Positions 45,433 through 58,411 are shown, numbered from the stretch's first letter. The stretch is 64,000 bases of DNA from Spinacia oleracea (GCF_020520425.1 NC_079490.1:3038001-3102000); one strand, 5' to 3'. Notes: a model not told the origin generated them from the letters alone. Numbers and translations are program-made.

Positions 45433-46868
45433 ACTTACAAGTTACAACTATATGATATGAAGATCAAGTGAAACGAGGCGATAACGATAATCTTGTTTCA
45501 TGTATTTCTTATTTTTGTAACAAGTTATATACAAACAATTCTGCAAATGCAGTTACTCTAAAAATATATACCATATGTAGACCATTGAGAATTTGAGATA
45601 TCTCCCACTTAACAATAATTGAATGATTATGCAAAGTGTATTTTGGCTATTTCAAGCAATTTGTTGAGAAAAGCTCCTCCTTTTTTAAAAAAAAGAAAAT
45701 TAATAAATGTTCATTATTTACTAAATTAGCAAGTTTTTCAATTGTTTACTAAATGTTCAAGCCTTTCAAAAAAAAAAGCAAGTTTTTCAATTGTTTTTCA
45801 ACATATCAATCAATTATAAGGGGTGTGGACATGTTGGCAAAAGTTACAAACTTTAAAGTTGCTAATTACTCGTAGTACGTAACTGGTTGTAGTCAAAAGT
45901 TAGAAAGTTAGTAACAAACTTTTTTGACATCCGGTAAGTTTATTAACTTAAAATAAAGAGTAACGAATAGCCCAACATGATTTATAATAATACTAATAAG
46001 TTGAGCTTTACTAGATTTTTACATTCCGAATTAAAACAAAAACAATAAAAAAAACAAGCAATTTGCATTCGGAGGCGCTAATAGTTAGATAAAATCTTCA
46101 AATTAAATTGAAAAAGCCTCTCAAAACTAACGAGTCCCGTGAATATTTTCCGTCACGAACTTATCATCTCAGGACATTTTGTATACTGTGCATGAACGAA
46201 GAAATAACCGATTGCAAATAGAAATACTCCATAATCAAATAATTAATCCATAAACTCTTGTGTAATACGCTTAACGGTTTGACCATTTTTTTTGGTACTA
46301 ACTAAACTAGTGTAAAACATAACTAAAAGTAATAAAATCATAACTAATTGAGTAACAAAATAACTAAGGTATAAAGACAAATAGTTTTATGAGTCGAATA
46401 ATTATTATTTTTTAACAAACTTATTATTAACTAAAACTCATAAAATCTTAACTAATCGATGTCATTGCTTAATCAATCAGTTACGTTGTTTAACTAATTG
46501 GTTTAGTGCTTAACTAATTAGTTCGGTTGCATAACTAATTAGTTTCGTTGTTTAACTAAGTGAATTTCATACTTAACTAATTGGTTTCAGTGATTAACTA
46601 ATTAGTTAAAGTGAATAACTAATTAGTTACAGTGCATAACAATGACGATTTTTCTGTTTGACCGTCTTTCTTAAAAGTTTGTATAATTAATCACATCTTA
46701 AACAAAAAATTAAATTTAAATTATTCTATAAATTCAAAATAAAATTTCTCTCAATTCCTTTTTGACTTGAAATTTTACTCTACAAACTTGAGGAAAATCA
46801 AAGTTGGATCAACAAGAAGACACAAAACAAAGATCTAAACTTGAAGAACAAAAGGAAGCACTAACAGC
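45433..46868. other. Intergenic, AT-rich; HMGCL 3' flank and promoter of the next gene
   Basis: The HMGCL 3' untranslated region probably extends to about 45560. No gene is seen. A minisatellite occupies 46440-46640. The last 100 bases are the likely leader of the following gene. Confidence 0.55.
46440..46640. repeat. Minisatellite of TTAACTAATTAGTT units
   Basis: About seven imperfect units of about 26-28 bp, each containing a TAACTAATTAGTT-like palindrome followed by a variable spacer (CGGTTGCA, TCGTTGTT, TCAGTGA, ACAGTGCA). Confidence 0.75.
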
Positions 46869-49800
46869 ATGGATGAACGCGAATTTCAACGCCTTCTTCT
46901 CCTCTTCCCTGTCATCCGAACACCCGATTACTGTGTATTTTCTCTCTCCTCTTCTTGTTACAGTAAAACCCTAGATTTTGTTTGTTGTTCCCAATTTTGA
47001 TTACTGCGTATTTTTCTCTCTTCTCTTCTTGTCAACAGTAAAACACTAGATTTTTGTTTATTGTTCCCAATTTAGATTACTGATTCATATGGGTACTTTG
47101 TGATCTTAAATCCATGATTTATACCTGCTCACTTGCTTAATTTTGGGGTTTATGATTAATGTTTTTGATGGGGTTTTGTGCATTGTTCCCAATTTAGATT
47201 ACTGATTCATATGGGTACTTTATAATCTTAAATTCATGATATATACCAGCTCACTTGCTTAATTTTGGGGTTAATGATCGATTTTTTAGATGGGGTTTTC
47301 GCCATTGTAAGTCTGATTGATGGGATTAGTCCCTAGTTCCAGATTCCAGTTTTACTACACATTTCTAGTAGTCTTGCTGAAATTCTATTCTGGGTATTGC
47401 ATTTACAGTAGTTAAGCTGTGATTAGCATTCAATTTGTGGGAGAGGGCTGGATAGAAATTGAAATATCAAATTTGCACATTTGGGAATTGGGAATTGTGT
47501 TTTTCTAGTAATGAAATCTCCATATGCTTAGAGTAAATATTGGTACAATGTGCTTGGGGTCGTTTCGTCTGGAAATCATAGTCACATGTGCAAATTTGGG
47601 ATGTCCGGAATAAGTTGTCGGAATGGGAAGAGTGCATGATTGATACAATTATTATAAAGACCTGGTAGGACCATGTCATATTTTAACTATATAGGAGGTT
47701 GGAACAGTGTAAATTCTTTTGGGTGGTTGGACTGTTGGAGTATGACAATGTTGCCTTAAAGAGTTAAGCGCCTCCAAGGACCAGGGTTACCTGGTTCGCT
47801 AGTATGAGATTGGGTACGGGTTTGCAATTCGCTACCTAATTTGCTAAATTAGACCAAAATTATACCATTTTGATGTTGTAATTCTCTTTTTCGGTTCGCG
47901 GTTTGTGGGCTGATTGGAGGATTAGGTAGCACTGCCGAGGACAATAAATTGAAGCTTCTTTCAGTCTATACTTTCAAAGAGAGAGGTAGAATTCAGAGAG
48001 AGACTTTCAGTAGAACTTAATGGATATAATTGCCGATAGACTAGCAACAATTCAGAACGAAATCCGTCAGGCAGAAAACCAGAAGATCCAATATGAGCAA
48101 ATGCTCGGTCTGTTCTGGGAGCATCCGCCTGCTCTTGATATCGAAGATGTAGGAAGAAGGATGCATTTTTTACTGGACTGCATTCAAACCCTAGAAGACC
48201 AGAAAAGGGCCCTCCTTAATGAAGAACAAGACCTGATTGTGCAGGCCACCACCCTTGCCCGCCACGGAGATTAGAACAGAAGATTCCGTCGACTCTTTCT
48301 AGAAGATTTAATAAGTGTCTGTAGACGCATAGTAGTGTGTTTTAATGTATGGTCTTCTTCTTCTTTGTTTGGTTTTCTTTGTTATGTTTGCGTAAATAAA
48401 TAAAAAAATCGAGCAATGTTCTGAAATCACTTTATATATACTATTATGCCCATAATGATTGTTAACTTTCTCTTGCTCCATTCTCTTTTTGAGTTTTTGC
48501 TCTAGATGTTCTTGATTTTGAGTTCAAAAACGAATGTACAAAATTACCTTTGTCTAAGCTCGCCCCAATCTAGACTTAGCCCATATCTTTTGCCTTGTCA
48601 TTCTGATACAATATTATAGAAGCTCTGCCATATCTATCAGCTAATTAGCTAGCCGCCGTTACCTAGTCTTAGCTACTCTCATTTTCCTTCGGCTTCTGAA
48701 GTGAAGGTTCTTACTGATGACTGCATTTATTTCGCTTGCTTCTATAGTGATTACCCGTCCCTTGCTAAGAAAAGGGAATTCCAAGTAGTCTTGTCATGAA
48801 TCAAAAGAGTAACCCTCGGGGTTGAACTGGCTTCTTGAAATATAAAAAATGGCTCTGATGTTGATCGGACGGATCAGGAACATGTTAATAGCCCCCTGAC
48901 ACCAAATTCACTGTCTGCCTATCCTTGAGCAGCAGGGAAGAACTTTGGTCATAACTGAGATAGGAATCCGGTGGTTTCTGTCAAATATTTTTGCTTGAAA
49001 TGATTTTATTATGGGTGTAGAATATTATGGAGTGATGTAATAAACTAAGAAATACTGTTGTTGTCTTTCCTTTTCCGTGTTTTGGATCTGATTAATTTCA
49101 CCGTCTTTTTGAAATAGCAAGCCGACGCAGAATCTTCAGGTCAATCTACCTCACAGGCAGAAAAGAATGAGGAGGTGGTCTCACTTAATTTATTTATTTT
49201 TGCTTCGTGGTATTGCATTGCTTGCTTTTTTTCCCTATATGACCATTTTTTATCTCCAGGCACTAGAGTGGCAAGATGCTTGGAGTGAGCAAGAAACCAA
49301 TAACCAAGGTATTTTCCGATAGTGGTACTCCGTATTAGATTGTTGTTTTATTGAAAATTTTACAGGTACTTTGATGTCCTTGAGTGAAAACTTTGGATCC
49401 TAAGTGTGCCTTTACTTTCATAAGTTGTTCCTCACTCCCTCTTCTCCTTATTGCATTTAGAACTTATGTATCTTACGTTGTCATTTATAGAAGACATGAA
49501 AACCAGTTTTGTGAAGAAAATATTTGAATCATATGTTCCAGTTGATAACTCTAATCCAATGTCATGCAGATTTGTATACCAACGTCGTGACCTTTTTTTG
49601 CTATCTTAGACTCCTTTGAGGGTTTAGATATGTCCACTTTTCTTCAATTATTTAGTTGCTCTGCAAATGTTTAAAAACCTTAATGATGTCATTGATGATG
49701 ACTTGCTTTTTTGACTGATCCTATTTTTTCGAACTGTAACCAATTGATATCGTTTCCACGTTTTGTAACAGATGTCTTCTGGGATAAGTTAAAATCTACA

Positions 49801-52800
49801 GCAGGAAAAAAGGTGAGCACAAAGCATGTAACAGTTCTTTTATAATGTGGTACTCTCAGGGCATGACAAGTTAAGCTAATTGGAAATTTATGTTTAAACC
49901 ATAACATATTATCATATCGAGGCCCTATATTGTTAGAAATTCATAAAAAATACTTCACTTCAGGAATTCCTTACCACTCTATAGTATGTTGTCATGTAAT
50001 GCCTTGCTGGTGTTTGCGTGATTAGTAGGTAGCAAAATCTATATGAGCTGATTGGTTTTATTAGTTTTTTGTGGGATCTCATCAGCGTAAAGTCCATGTC
50101 TATGAGTCTATCAAGGAAGTAACTTCCAATTGCGGTTTGCGTTCTAGATGCTAAGTTTATGAATCTTCTACCTGTCGCAAATTCTTAAATGTTCAATTTG
50201 TTGAAGGAAGGAGGAACTGATAGATGTCTCCGTATTCTTTCTCTTTGTGAAGTCTATTGGTGGACAACCAAAAGTTGCCAAATTTGAGTTGTAACAATAG
50301 CTAATTAAAGATTATTATTATTCAACCAAATCCCATAGTTGGGTATACCACCCTAATATTCTCCAAGCTCTTCTTCACTACCTTGCAGCTTCTTAGGGGG
50401 CGTTTGGTTCGCGGATTTTTGGTATGAGGTATGGGTTTGGAATGATCAAAACCCATTCCTTGTGTTTTGTTTAGACAAATTCATTTTCTAAACCATACAT
50501 CGAACCCACAAGGTATGGGGTTTAGAAACCCAAGGGGAGAGGTGGGTATGGCTCATACCAAACCTTTAGGTATCAAATAAAAGAAAAATATTCATTCCTG
50601 GATATAACCAAGCACATGACATTAGGAATCAAGTTCCAACCCCATACCTCCATGGTTTCATTCCTGATTCCAAACCCATTGCACTACGCGAACAAACACG
50701 CCCTTAAATCTTTAATTGTTCTTTTATTTTTTCCCTTATCAAAAAAAAGCTACAGGATGGAGTTGGAACGGTGGATTTAAAGGGGAGATCATTGTGATAC
50801 AGAGAAAAATCCCGCTTGTTTGCCTTTTGATCATATCATCTATAATCACCCATGGTTAATACGGGAAAGATACTGATGATATTAAACAAGTAGGGACGTA
50901 AAGACAAAGTGGCTTCTCTTGTGTGTGTGGTTTTGGTCTTTTGGATAGAATGCCATTTATAAATGGATAGAATGACCAACATTAACTTTAGGCTACCCTG
51001 GGAGGATGACCGAGTGTATACTGCTCCAGATACTTCTTTTATTTGAAAACAATTATGTCATTGGGCGATGCTAGGCTGTCTCTTAAGTATATACTCTTGA
51101 ATGCCATCGGGGTAACAGTAGGATTCTATCAAGATTTGCCACCAAAAATATAGAAGTTTTTCACGGGCATGATTATAGGCTTATCGAAATCAAGTAGGGC
51201 TGCTTTGAGGTGATCATATTTCAGGGTTGTCATTTAAAGATCAAATTACCTATATGTACTCCATGTGTCTGTCTCAGTGGGACCCTTCTTTCAGCCATTT
51301 CTTGAGATTTTTAACCCCAATATTCTTAAAGTGTCTTTGTGGAACTTGTGGTTTTTACTTAAGCTTTGTTTTGTGTCACACCAATTCTTCTTAATTCGTT
51401 TGAGAACTTTAGAATGGGCTTATTAGAAGTGATTGAGAGGCTGGTATCATCTATGGATTAAATGACTAACATAGGTTTGAAGAGAGAGACATTTTGGTTC
51501 AACATTTTCTGCAATTTTTTGGTCAAGATAGGATCTCTGAATAATAATGTGGAAATCAGTATTGTGTCTCGTGTCATAACTCATAAGTGATCCACCGTCT
51601 GGAAGGCCTTTGAGTGCCGAAGGATGATTCCCACGTGTTTTTCTAGAGTAAGATAACCCTCAAAGAGTGATTCGGGGTCTAATATCATGTATGGATCAAA
51701 CGTTCAAATTTGGATCTTAGGAAACCTGTGGTTCGATACCTTACACACCTTGTCCTCCAGTCTCTTCTTGAAAATATTTTCCATCAGTTTTTTAAATGGT
51801 TTCTTTAGCATAACGTGTGACTTTTGTCTGAAGCAATTAATATTGTGTCTATTATCCAATCTGAAGAAAGTTCCTTCTAGTTTCTATGGAGTCTTTATCT
51901 TCAATTTGTGCTTTTTTCGTTTTTTTTGGAGGATTGAGGGTTTCGGTTCAGATCATGGGTCAAATGACAACGCAGGCTTTAAATGACCTCTATGAACCTT
52001 AGGTGCCGTGAAACCACCCTTCAATACTTCTTGAAAATTTCCACCATGCCCGAAATGGCTCTTATTTGACTTCACACCTTTCTAGATCTACAAGTATTGA
52101 ATCCAGTATCATCTGTGGTCTCAAAAGCCTTTGAGAGATGAGAGAACTCTCATTTTGATTTTGATCATGATTTTCCGGAAGTCACAGATTGATCTGATGT
52201 TCCGATATGGCCTCTTCATTTGCATTTGCTTGGCTAATCGGAATAATTTTGTGTTATTTATAGTTTTGAAGGCCTTTTGGGTGACTTGTGGACTACACCT
52301 TCTAATTTTCGTTTAGACTTTCGAACTAGTTTCAGATATGAATCAAATATTGAATATGGACGGAACGGACCTTAGACAACTTCACGGGTGCCTGAGAGAC
52401 TTCCTTCCAACCCTAGCATGAGTTTTGTTTTTTTAATTGACACAGTCATTATTGGTTTTGACATATGCTGGGATTTCTCTTCTGTTTTGCTTATCTAGTG
52501 GGTATATTTTTGGTGATTTCACATATGCTGGTAATTTTTTATTAATTTAAGCTCAAACTTTATTCATTTAAGCTCAATTTTTTCCATTTAGTATCAAACT
52601 TTATTCATTTAAGCTCAATTTTTTTTCATTTAGTATCAAGCTTTATTAATTTAATTCAGTTTTTTGGTTTTTTTTTCATTTCCACCCTTTTTTTCTTTTT
52701 CCCTTACCGATTTATTTAAGAAAATGCCATGGTATTTGCACTATTCACAAATCACAGTTCTTGACAAATACATTTCCATTTTAGATGAGTTAGTTTGTAT

Positions 52801-53094
52801 GTTGTATGTTCTATTCTTTTTCTCCCTCCTTCCGCGGTTTAACGATTTTTCATTTCTTGGTAGGTTGGCTCGGGTGAGGCAGAGAAGTTCTGCAACGCGT
52901 TCCAGAAAATTTACCAGAAACTTGTATGTAATCCCATATTCGAGTTTTGAAATTCTAAACTAAATAAATAAGTAAAAGCTATATTTGTTGAGTATTGTTG
53001 ATGATAAATACCGGTTTTCTTGTTCTAGGTGCATGAAGAGCTAAGCAGAGAGACGATGGAAAGCTTCTTAAACTCATCTGAATCTGTTAACTGA
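46869..53094 (+). CDS. Conserved small plant protein of unknown function, 6 exons, 112 residues
   Basis: Exons are 46869-46934, 49118-49174, 49260-49308, 49772-49812, 52864-52923 and 53029-53094, all with GT-AG introns. The phases agree and the frame closes at TGA 53092-53094. The protein opens MDEREFQRLLLLFPVIRTPDYC and continues with a polar Ser/Gln/Glu segment, then DVFWDKLKSTAGKKVG and a helical C-terminus EKFCNAFQKIYQKLV. There is no signal peptide or membrane segment. The pattern (MDEREF...LFPVVR...DAFWEKLK...AEKFCKAF) looks familiar as a plant-conserved family, but I cannot give it a name or function. Introns 1 and 4 are long (2.2 and 3.1 kb). Intron 1 contains a second open frame and intron 4 a Harbinger-type MITE. 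Confidence 0.75.
48020..48274 (+). CDS. Small open frame of 84 residues inside intron 1, possible nested gene or alternative exon
   Basis: The frame opens ATGGATATAATTGCC after a leader-like AGAGAGAG stretch and ends in TAG. It is followed by a T-rich flank with AATAAATAAA-like signals near 48397. The product is highly polar and probably one long coiled helix (EIRQAENQKIQYEQMLGLFW, then a second helix QTLEDQKRALLNEEQDL). Codon use looks like coding sequence. I recognise no family. It could be a nested gene, a retrocopy or part of a transposon. No splice sites link it in frame to the host exons. Confidence 0.45.
   Translation: MDIIADRLATIQNEIRQAENQKIQYEQMLGLFWEHPPALDIEDVGRRMHFLLDCIQTLEDQKRALLNEEQDLIVQATTLARHGD
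50396..50703. mobile_element. PIF/Harbinger-type MITE in intron 4 of the conserved gene
   Basis: The ends GGGGGCGTTTGGTTCGCG and complement CGCGAACAAACACGCCC are inverted, with subterminal inverted GGTATGGGTTTGGAAT-like parts. A TTA duplication is at 50393-50395 and 50704-50706. It is 308 bp. Confidence 0.85.
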
Positions 53095-53347
53095 TTCAAT
53101 TTTTCCGGTTTTGCACGTTTTTCCAATTAACATGAAGCAATTGCCTAGATTTTAAGATGATGCATCAACAATGTATGTAACTCCATTTATGTTATGTTGA
53201 TTCACGACGAAAAATTGTTGCTAATACAAGACTATGTAATGTAAGCGACTTTTAAGGGTTTGTACTAGAAATTTTAAGTTACTATGGAGTACTTAACCTG
53301 TATTTGTTATTGCATTTGCATTGAATATTTACAAGTAATAATAGTGT

Positions 53348-53530
53348 AACCAACATAAATTGGTGGAGTTGGTGTGGAACTCAGACTTGGAGGTCACAAG
53401 TTCGAGTCCCATCAACTGCGAAATGCTTGGGAGTGGCTCAAGCGATAACCTGCGGAGCTGGGCTGGTTAATCTGTGCTAGGTGCTGGTTCAGTTAGGGTC
53501 CCTTCTTATTACCTATTAAAAAAAAAAGGC
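53348..53530 (+). repeat. tRNA-derived SINE with target duplication
   Basis: A box-A-like GTTGGTGTGGAACTC and a box-B-like ACAAGTTCGAGTCCC (53396-53410) lie about 35 bases apart. A body of about 100 bases follows, ending in an A-run. Direct repeats AATAATAGTGT (53337-53347) and AATAATAGTAT (53531-53541) flank it. The related block at 63205 has the same site without the SINE, which supports the borders. Confidence 0.8.
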
Positions 53531-54225
53531 AATAATAGTATGGATTTAAGAGATTTTGGTTAGTTGTCAAAAATGAAGTTATGATACTATACAAGGTAAA
53601 TAATAACTTGCTAATTGCAACCATAAATCACCTTATACTAGTAAAGTTATCAAATCACACTAGGTTATCAAAAGTGTCCTAGAAAAATCTAGTAACTAAA
53701 ATGTGTAGAATTATCCTAAAAAATATCTAGTAGCTAAAGATATGCAGTAGTTAGAAAATATAAGTCACCACCTACTACTATTGTATATATATATATACCT
53801 CTTGTATGCATGATTGTGATGAAGAAATAAGAAAATATAATCAGATCCCACAAATTAACTGTAAAGTTAATCTTCATTTTAAGATCTAGCTAGGACAAAA
53901 GACATTCAATTTTCTTTACAAATGAGCAACGTGGAAAAATGGATTTAACTTGTAAGTGAAATCTCGAGAACAAAGGACAATTTGAATATGATCCCAAACA
54001 ACAATCCAAATTCCAAATATGGTACAAAGGTAGTTATCAAAATGATAGCAAAACTTAAAATAAAAAGATACGAGAGATACTTTGAGATAGAAAAAATAAA
54101 CACCCAGATTTTTTGTTTTTTCTTATGCGCGATCAATGGACATAGGAAGGAGATCGTGTTCTTGATTTTTTCTTACGTGCGCATGTTTTTCATTGCTATC
54201 TCTCACATAATAGGAGTTTCCAAAC
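53531..54225 (+). repeat. Duplicated block, copy 1
   Basis: This stretch matches 63205-64000 in the same orientation over its whole length with scattered differences and small indels. Shared stretches include CTTGCTAATTGCAACCATAA, ATCACACTAGGTTATCAAAA and TCATTGCTATCTCTCACAT. It lies beside a papain-like gene fragment. Confidence 0.8.
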
Positions 54226-54326
54226 TTCGAAATAGAGCAGCCGTTTAAACACATTGTGTGGAATCCTCTATTATTGGGAGCTCGAGCTCTCTAAAATCCG
54301 ATATGGCACAGTCGACATCTCGACAT

Positions 54327-54593
54327 CTATACGGTCTCTTTGTAATGCTTAGTTATAAGGATCAAGCGAGCGCCAATAGGATGGTTGCGAAGAACTTGAA
54401 TTATTTCCTTCCCTTGATCACCTCGAACCACTGCTACATCACCGATAAAAGCTACACGTGCATTGATATGCCTTGGTTTGAGCATTTTTTGTTTTGCAAT
54501 CCATTTGTTGAGATAATCACTGTCCAAGCAAATCCCATGACACTTGATCCATTTGAATGCTTCAAAACAGAGAATGAATATGTTTTATCCTAA
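54327..54593 (-). pseudogene. Fragment of a papain-like cysteine peptidase gene, tentative
   Basis: On the minus strand the frame reads AFKWIKCHGICLDSDYLNKW and then NARVAFIGDV...IIQVLRNHPIGARLIL. This follows the papain family pattern between the catalytic Cys and His (AFxYIxxNGI..DYP, VxIDGYEDV, LKxAVxxxPVxVAI). Neither catalytic residue is in view, and no flanking exons with splice sites were found, so I take it as a gene fragment. Confidence 0.4.
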
Positions 54594-55494
54594 TGCACAA
54601 GACTTTGACATTTATAAGTAGCTCATGTTTCGATTATAATCTTCTCTCTATTATGTGTGAGGCAGTATAGGGCTTCTAAAGTATCCACCAAGCTGTAAAG
54701 CCGACATAAATCTATAATTGAAGCACAGAATAGTAGTTAATAAAGTGAGATATTCGATCAATCTTAAGGAATGATTAGCTAGAGTTCATTTGCACTTACT
54801 ATATTCCTGTTTTTTTCAATAGGCTCATATAGTACAAAATTCAATTTAAGGTTCCATGAATGTACATACCCAACCGCCATTCTACAAAAGAAAAAAAAAT
54901 CAACATGCATATATAACATTTGCAAGGCATTTTTCTCTAATTCTTTGGTACTCTGGTGCTTGAAAAATCTCAAAATCCATGGAGTTCTATGAATCTATGA
55001 AAAAAAAGTGCATCAAACCTACCTTAAGCACCTATAATTCACTAATTGATGTAGGCAGCAGAAAAGGCTTACATAGATAACATTTATAACATACATATAG
55101 GATTACCTCCTTGACATATACATGTATGTGTTGGAAAAATTCAGATCTGAACATAAAAATATTTAGATCCGAATTTTTTGAAGAAATTTGGCAATAAAAA
55201 TGGAAAGAAAAAATGGAGATTCAACCATAAAATTTCTAAATTACTTAAACATTAAAAAAATGAAAATAATATGGTTTTAAAAAAATGAAAATAATCTAAT
55301 TAATAATACGGAGTACTTCAATCATCTTTTTTTTTTTTTTTTTCCGTTTTTCATTCAAAATATTACACATAATGATTTTTGTTTCAAACGTCAAAATTTT
55401 TTGAGGAGGGTAAAAATTTGAGAAGAGAGAAAATTAAAATGACAAATTTATGTTTTAATCAGATTATTTATATGCATAATTTTAGGGCTCGTTC
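54594..55494. other. Intergenic, AT-rich, no supported gene
   Basis: Poly-A and poly-T rich sequence (poly-T run near 55327-55342). No exon or RNA gene was seen. Confidence 0.5.
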
Positions 55495-55714
55495 GGTATC
55501 ATTTTCTATTTCCAGTTTTCTGTTTTTTTACAAAACTAAAAACCAAAATATGAAAACCACAAAAAGTAGTTTTCAGTTTTTTGTTGTCAGTTTTCAAAAT
55601 TAACATGATTATAATAGGTATGACTATTTTATAGTTGATAATTCAATATAAATCATATGACTTACAAAACCAAAAAACCAAATACTGAAAACTGACAGTG
55701 ATACCGAACTAGGC
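55495..55714. mobile_element. MITE, probably PIF/Harbinger-like
   Basis: The ends GGGCTCGTTCGGTATCA and complement TGATACCGAACTAGGC are inverted. TTA lies next to the left end and close to the right end. The inside shares TCAGTTTTCAAAATTAACAT with the older MITE in HMGCL intron 3. It ends a few bases before the Helitron. Confidence 0.7.
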
Positions 55715-55726
55715 TTTAGTTTTTTA

Positions 55727-58411
55727 CTAGATTTAAAGCCCGTGCGATGCACGGGTTAATTTTTTTTTTTTATGAGATATTTTTTCAACTTTAAGTGATA
55801 GTTAAGAATGGGTCTTTATTTATCTACTAAATTTTTAAAAAATAAATGTTTAAAATTTATCTCTTATAATCTTTTACCGGATCTTTATTTATCTATTTTT
55901 AATTTTCTCGTACTATCTTTTACTCCCTCCATTCCTTTTTGTTGTTCCTATTTCCTTTTTTGGCGTTTCTTTTTGTTGTTCCCCTACTGAATCTTTACTA
56001 TTTTTGGCCATAGTTTTTTTTACCAATTTACCCTAAGATTCCCCACTATTTACCAAAAATACCCTAAGATTCTACCCTTTCCCACCCACTTTTACCCCAC
56101 CCACCTTATTTAATTATTTAACCTAACCCCACCCCCCTCCCTTTATAACCCGTCGCTTTCTCACACTTCACTCTCATCCCTCATTCTGATTTCTCTCTCT
56201 CACCTCTTCGGATCTCTCTCTCTCTCTCTCTTATTTCACTCTCTCTCTCTCTTAAAATCCCTCCCCTGTTCTTGAGAAAATCCTAGGTTTTCCGCCTCTG
56301 TTCTGGGTTTTCCTCTCCAAATCTCTCAAATCTGAAACGTTTTCGCCGAAAAACTTTCATAAAAATTACTCGGATTCATTTTCCGATCAGATCCCCTCTA
56401 TGTTTGTCCCCTTTTTGGTCCCTAATCGTCGTTGATCTTTGTTTTTCTGGTACGTGATGGGTTCTTCTTTGTCTAGAACTCGAGATGATTCTGGGGTGGA
56501 AACTTCTGGTCAAAGAATCCCCGATTCCAACTGTGATTGGGGATCCAAGTGCAACTGTCCCAATAACGAGCATTCCTACTCCGCCGAATATAAAAACAAT
56601 CTGTATTTGGCCCAAAAAGAAAATACGAGTACTCGAAACTATTTGGAAGAATGGTTTCGGAAGAGGGAAGTGGAGCCAGGAGAGGAGGTTGAGTCAAAAT
56701 ATGACGATCGGAAACCCACTCCCTCAGATCTACGTTTTTTCGGTGAAGGAGATTCCGATGAGGTATTACTTTTGATTTTTTGCGATTTATTTAGGGTTAT
56801 TTATGTCGGTTTTATTAAAATGGTTTGATGATTGTTTGCATGTCTAAAAAAGTGGGATTTGATAAATGTTGGATTTATTTAGAGTATTGTTCATTGAACT
56901 CGGATTATTTATTGGATAAGTTGCTCTGATTTCCCATTGCATGTGTTAAAAATGCAGATCTGATATTATTTCGAATTTGTTGGGAATTTTTTGGAGATTT
57001 GTTGGATTCAATCGGACTTTTTATGTTATTTTTTGCTCTGTTTTCTCATTGCATGTTGTTAAAATTGAGTTCTGATTTTATTTGGATATATTTGGAAATT
57101 ATTTGAAGAAAATCGGAATATTCATGTGTTTTGTTGATCTGTTTTCCCATTGCATGTGGTTAAAAATGGGATCTGGATGTATTTGGGATTTTTTTGAAAT
57201 TTTTTCGGTAAAAATGGGATCTGGATGTAAAAATGGGATCTGGATTTATTTATCTTTTTTACTTCCTAGCAAAATTTATCTTTTATTATCTTTTACCGGG
57301 TTTACAATTTTAAAAGACGAACATATCTGAATCATCCACCTAAATCGCATCCATATGTCAAACTGCTAATAAAGCAACTTAATTCCGTCAAAAAGAATGC
57401 TAAAACCAGATATAATAAGCAAAAATTAGGAGAGAAGAAGTACCAATAGATTCATGTAATGGTCAGGATCAAAGGATGGAGAATTAATTGTATCCAATGT
57501 AGCGTACTTTGAAGAAAGTGTACTTGAATTAGCTACTGAAATTGTTTGATCCGTGAAATAGAAGCTCGATAAAGATTAACTCGGCAAAGAAGTAATCAAC
57601 ATCGTGCAACAGAAAAAATAACACCATTGAATCTTCTCGGAGACTCGGAGTCATTGAGACATGAACGTAAAGGGATATTTTCAGCAACAAAATTCACCTT
57701 AGATGGTAATACAAAGCTAGAACAACGATGTGATTAAACCATAGGTAAAAGAATGGTCATATTATACAAACTATGGAAAACCGATATGATTTTGTCCAAG
57801 GTCGTCAAAAAGTTGATCTCAGGATCTTTGAAGCAATGTTAATCATAAAATATGATCAAGATGTTAACCGAGTTAAAGAACAAATCTAAACTTTAGCATA
57901 ATTCTTTGCCTTACCTAGGATAATCCTTTGCAATTACTCGTATCCATTATGGCAAATCATAAAATCATTCTTGGAAAAAAAAAAAGTAAGTACCCTACAC
58001 AATGCCTACAAAGTATAAAGCATTAACAAATGAACAAATACTAATAAGGCTTACTATGAAAAATACATTCAACAAATTAAAAACAAATTATTAAGAACAA
58101 ATTATACAAAACGTTTATTTGCTTAAAGGAATACGTTTATTTGTGCTGAAAGATATTTATTATCTCAATTATTCATCCCAAAAGGTTTCCCTCTTTATAT
58201 ATACAAAAAGGTAGAAGAGAAAGATAATTTTTTGTTGAAATCTATCTTTATCATATTATCTACTAATTTAATCATGGCAAGGGATCTAATATTTATTTTT
58301 TATTTTTTAATAAACCTAAAATATTAGTTAATAATATGTGATGATGTGGAAATCCTACGTGGACGCTCTAAATGCTCTCCAAAAAACTCCCCTTTATATA
58401 TATATATTAGA
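55727..58411 (-). mobile_element. Non-autonomous Helitron (2.7 kb) carrying gene fragments
   Basis: On the minus strand it starts TCTAATATATATATATAAAG at 58411 and ends with hairpin CCCGTGCATCGCACGGG, eight bases, CTAG (55730-55727), and T in the flank. These are the expected Helitron termini. No Rep/helicase is present. The interior holds a plus-strand promoter-leader-exon fragment (about 56100-56762) and a single Stowaway-like end at 55922. Its 5' end lies about 250 bp from the RPL10 start codon. Confidence 0.8.
56457..56762 (+). pseudogene. First exon of a host-like gene captured by the Helitron
   Basis: A CT-rich leader (56158-56270, TCTCTCTCTC runs) leads to ATG 56457 and 102 in-frame codons, ending at a donor GAG|GTATTA (56762/56763). 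The product begins MGSSLSRTRDD, a possible N-myristoylation start, and continues as a polar acidic segment with NYLEEWFRKREVEPGEEVES. No downstream exon is found before the Helitron ends, so the copy is partial. The family is not recognised. It may still be transcribed, because leader and start codon are intact. Confidence 0.6.

Noticed and set aside
56376-56697. Minus-strand frames opposite the captured exon
   Set aside because: They are shadows of the plus-strand exon, which has the leader, start codon and donor in the right order.
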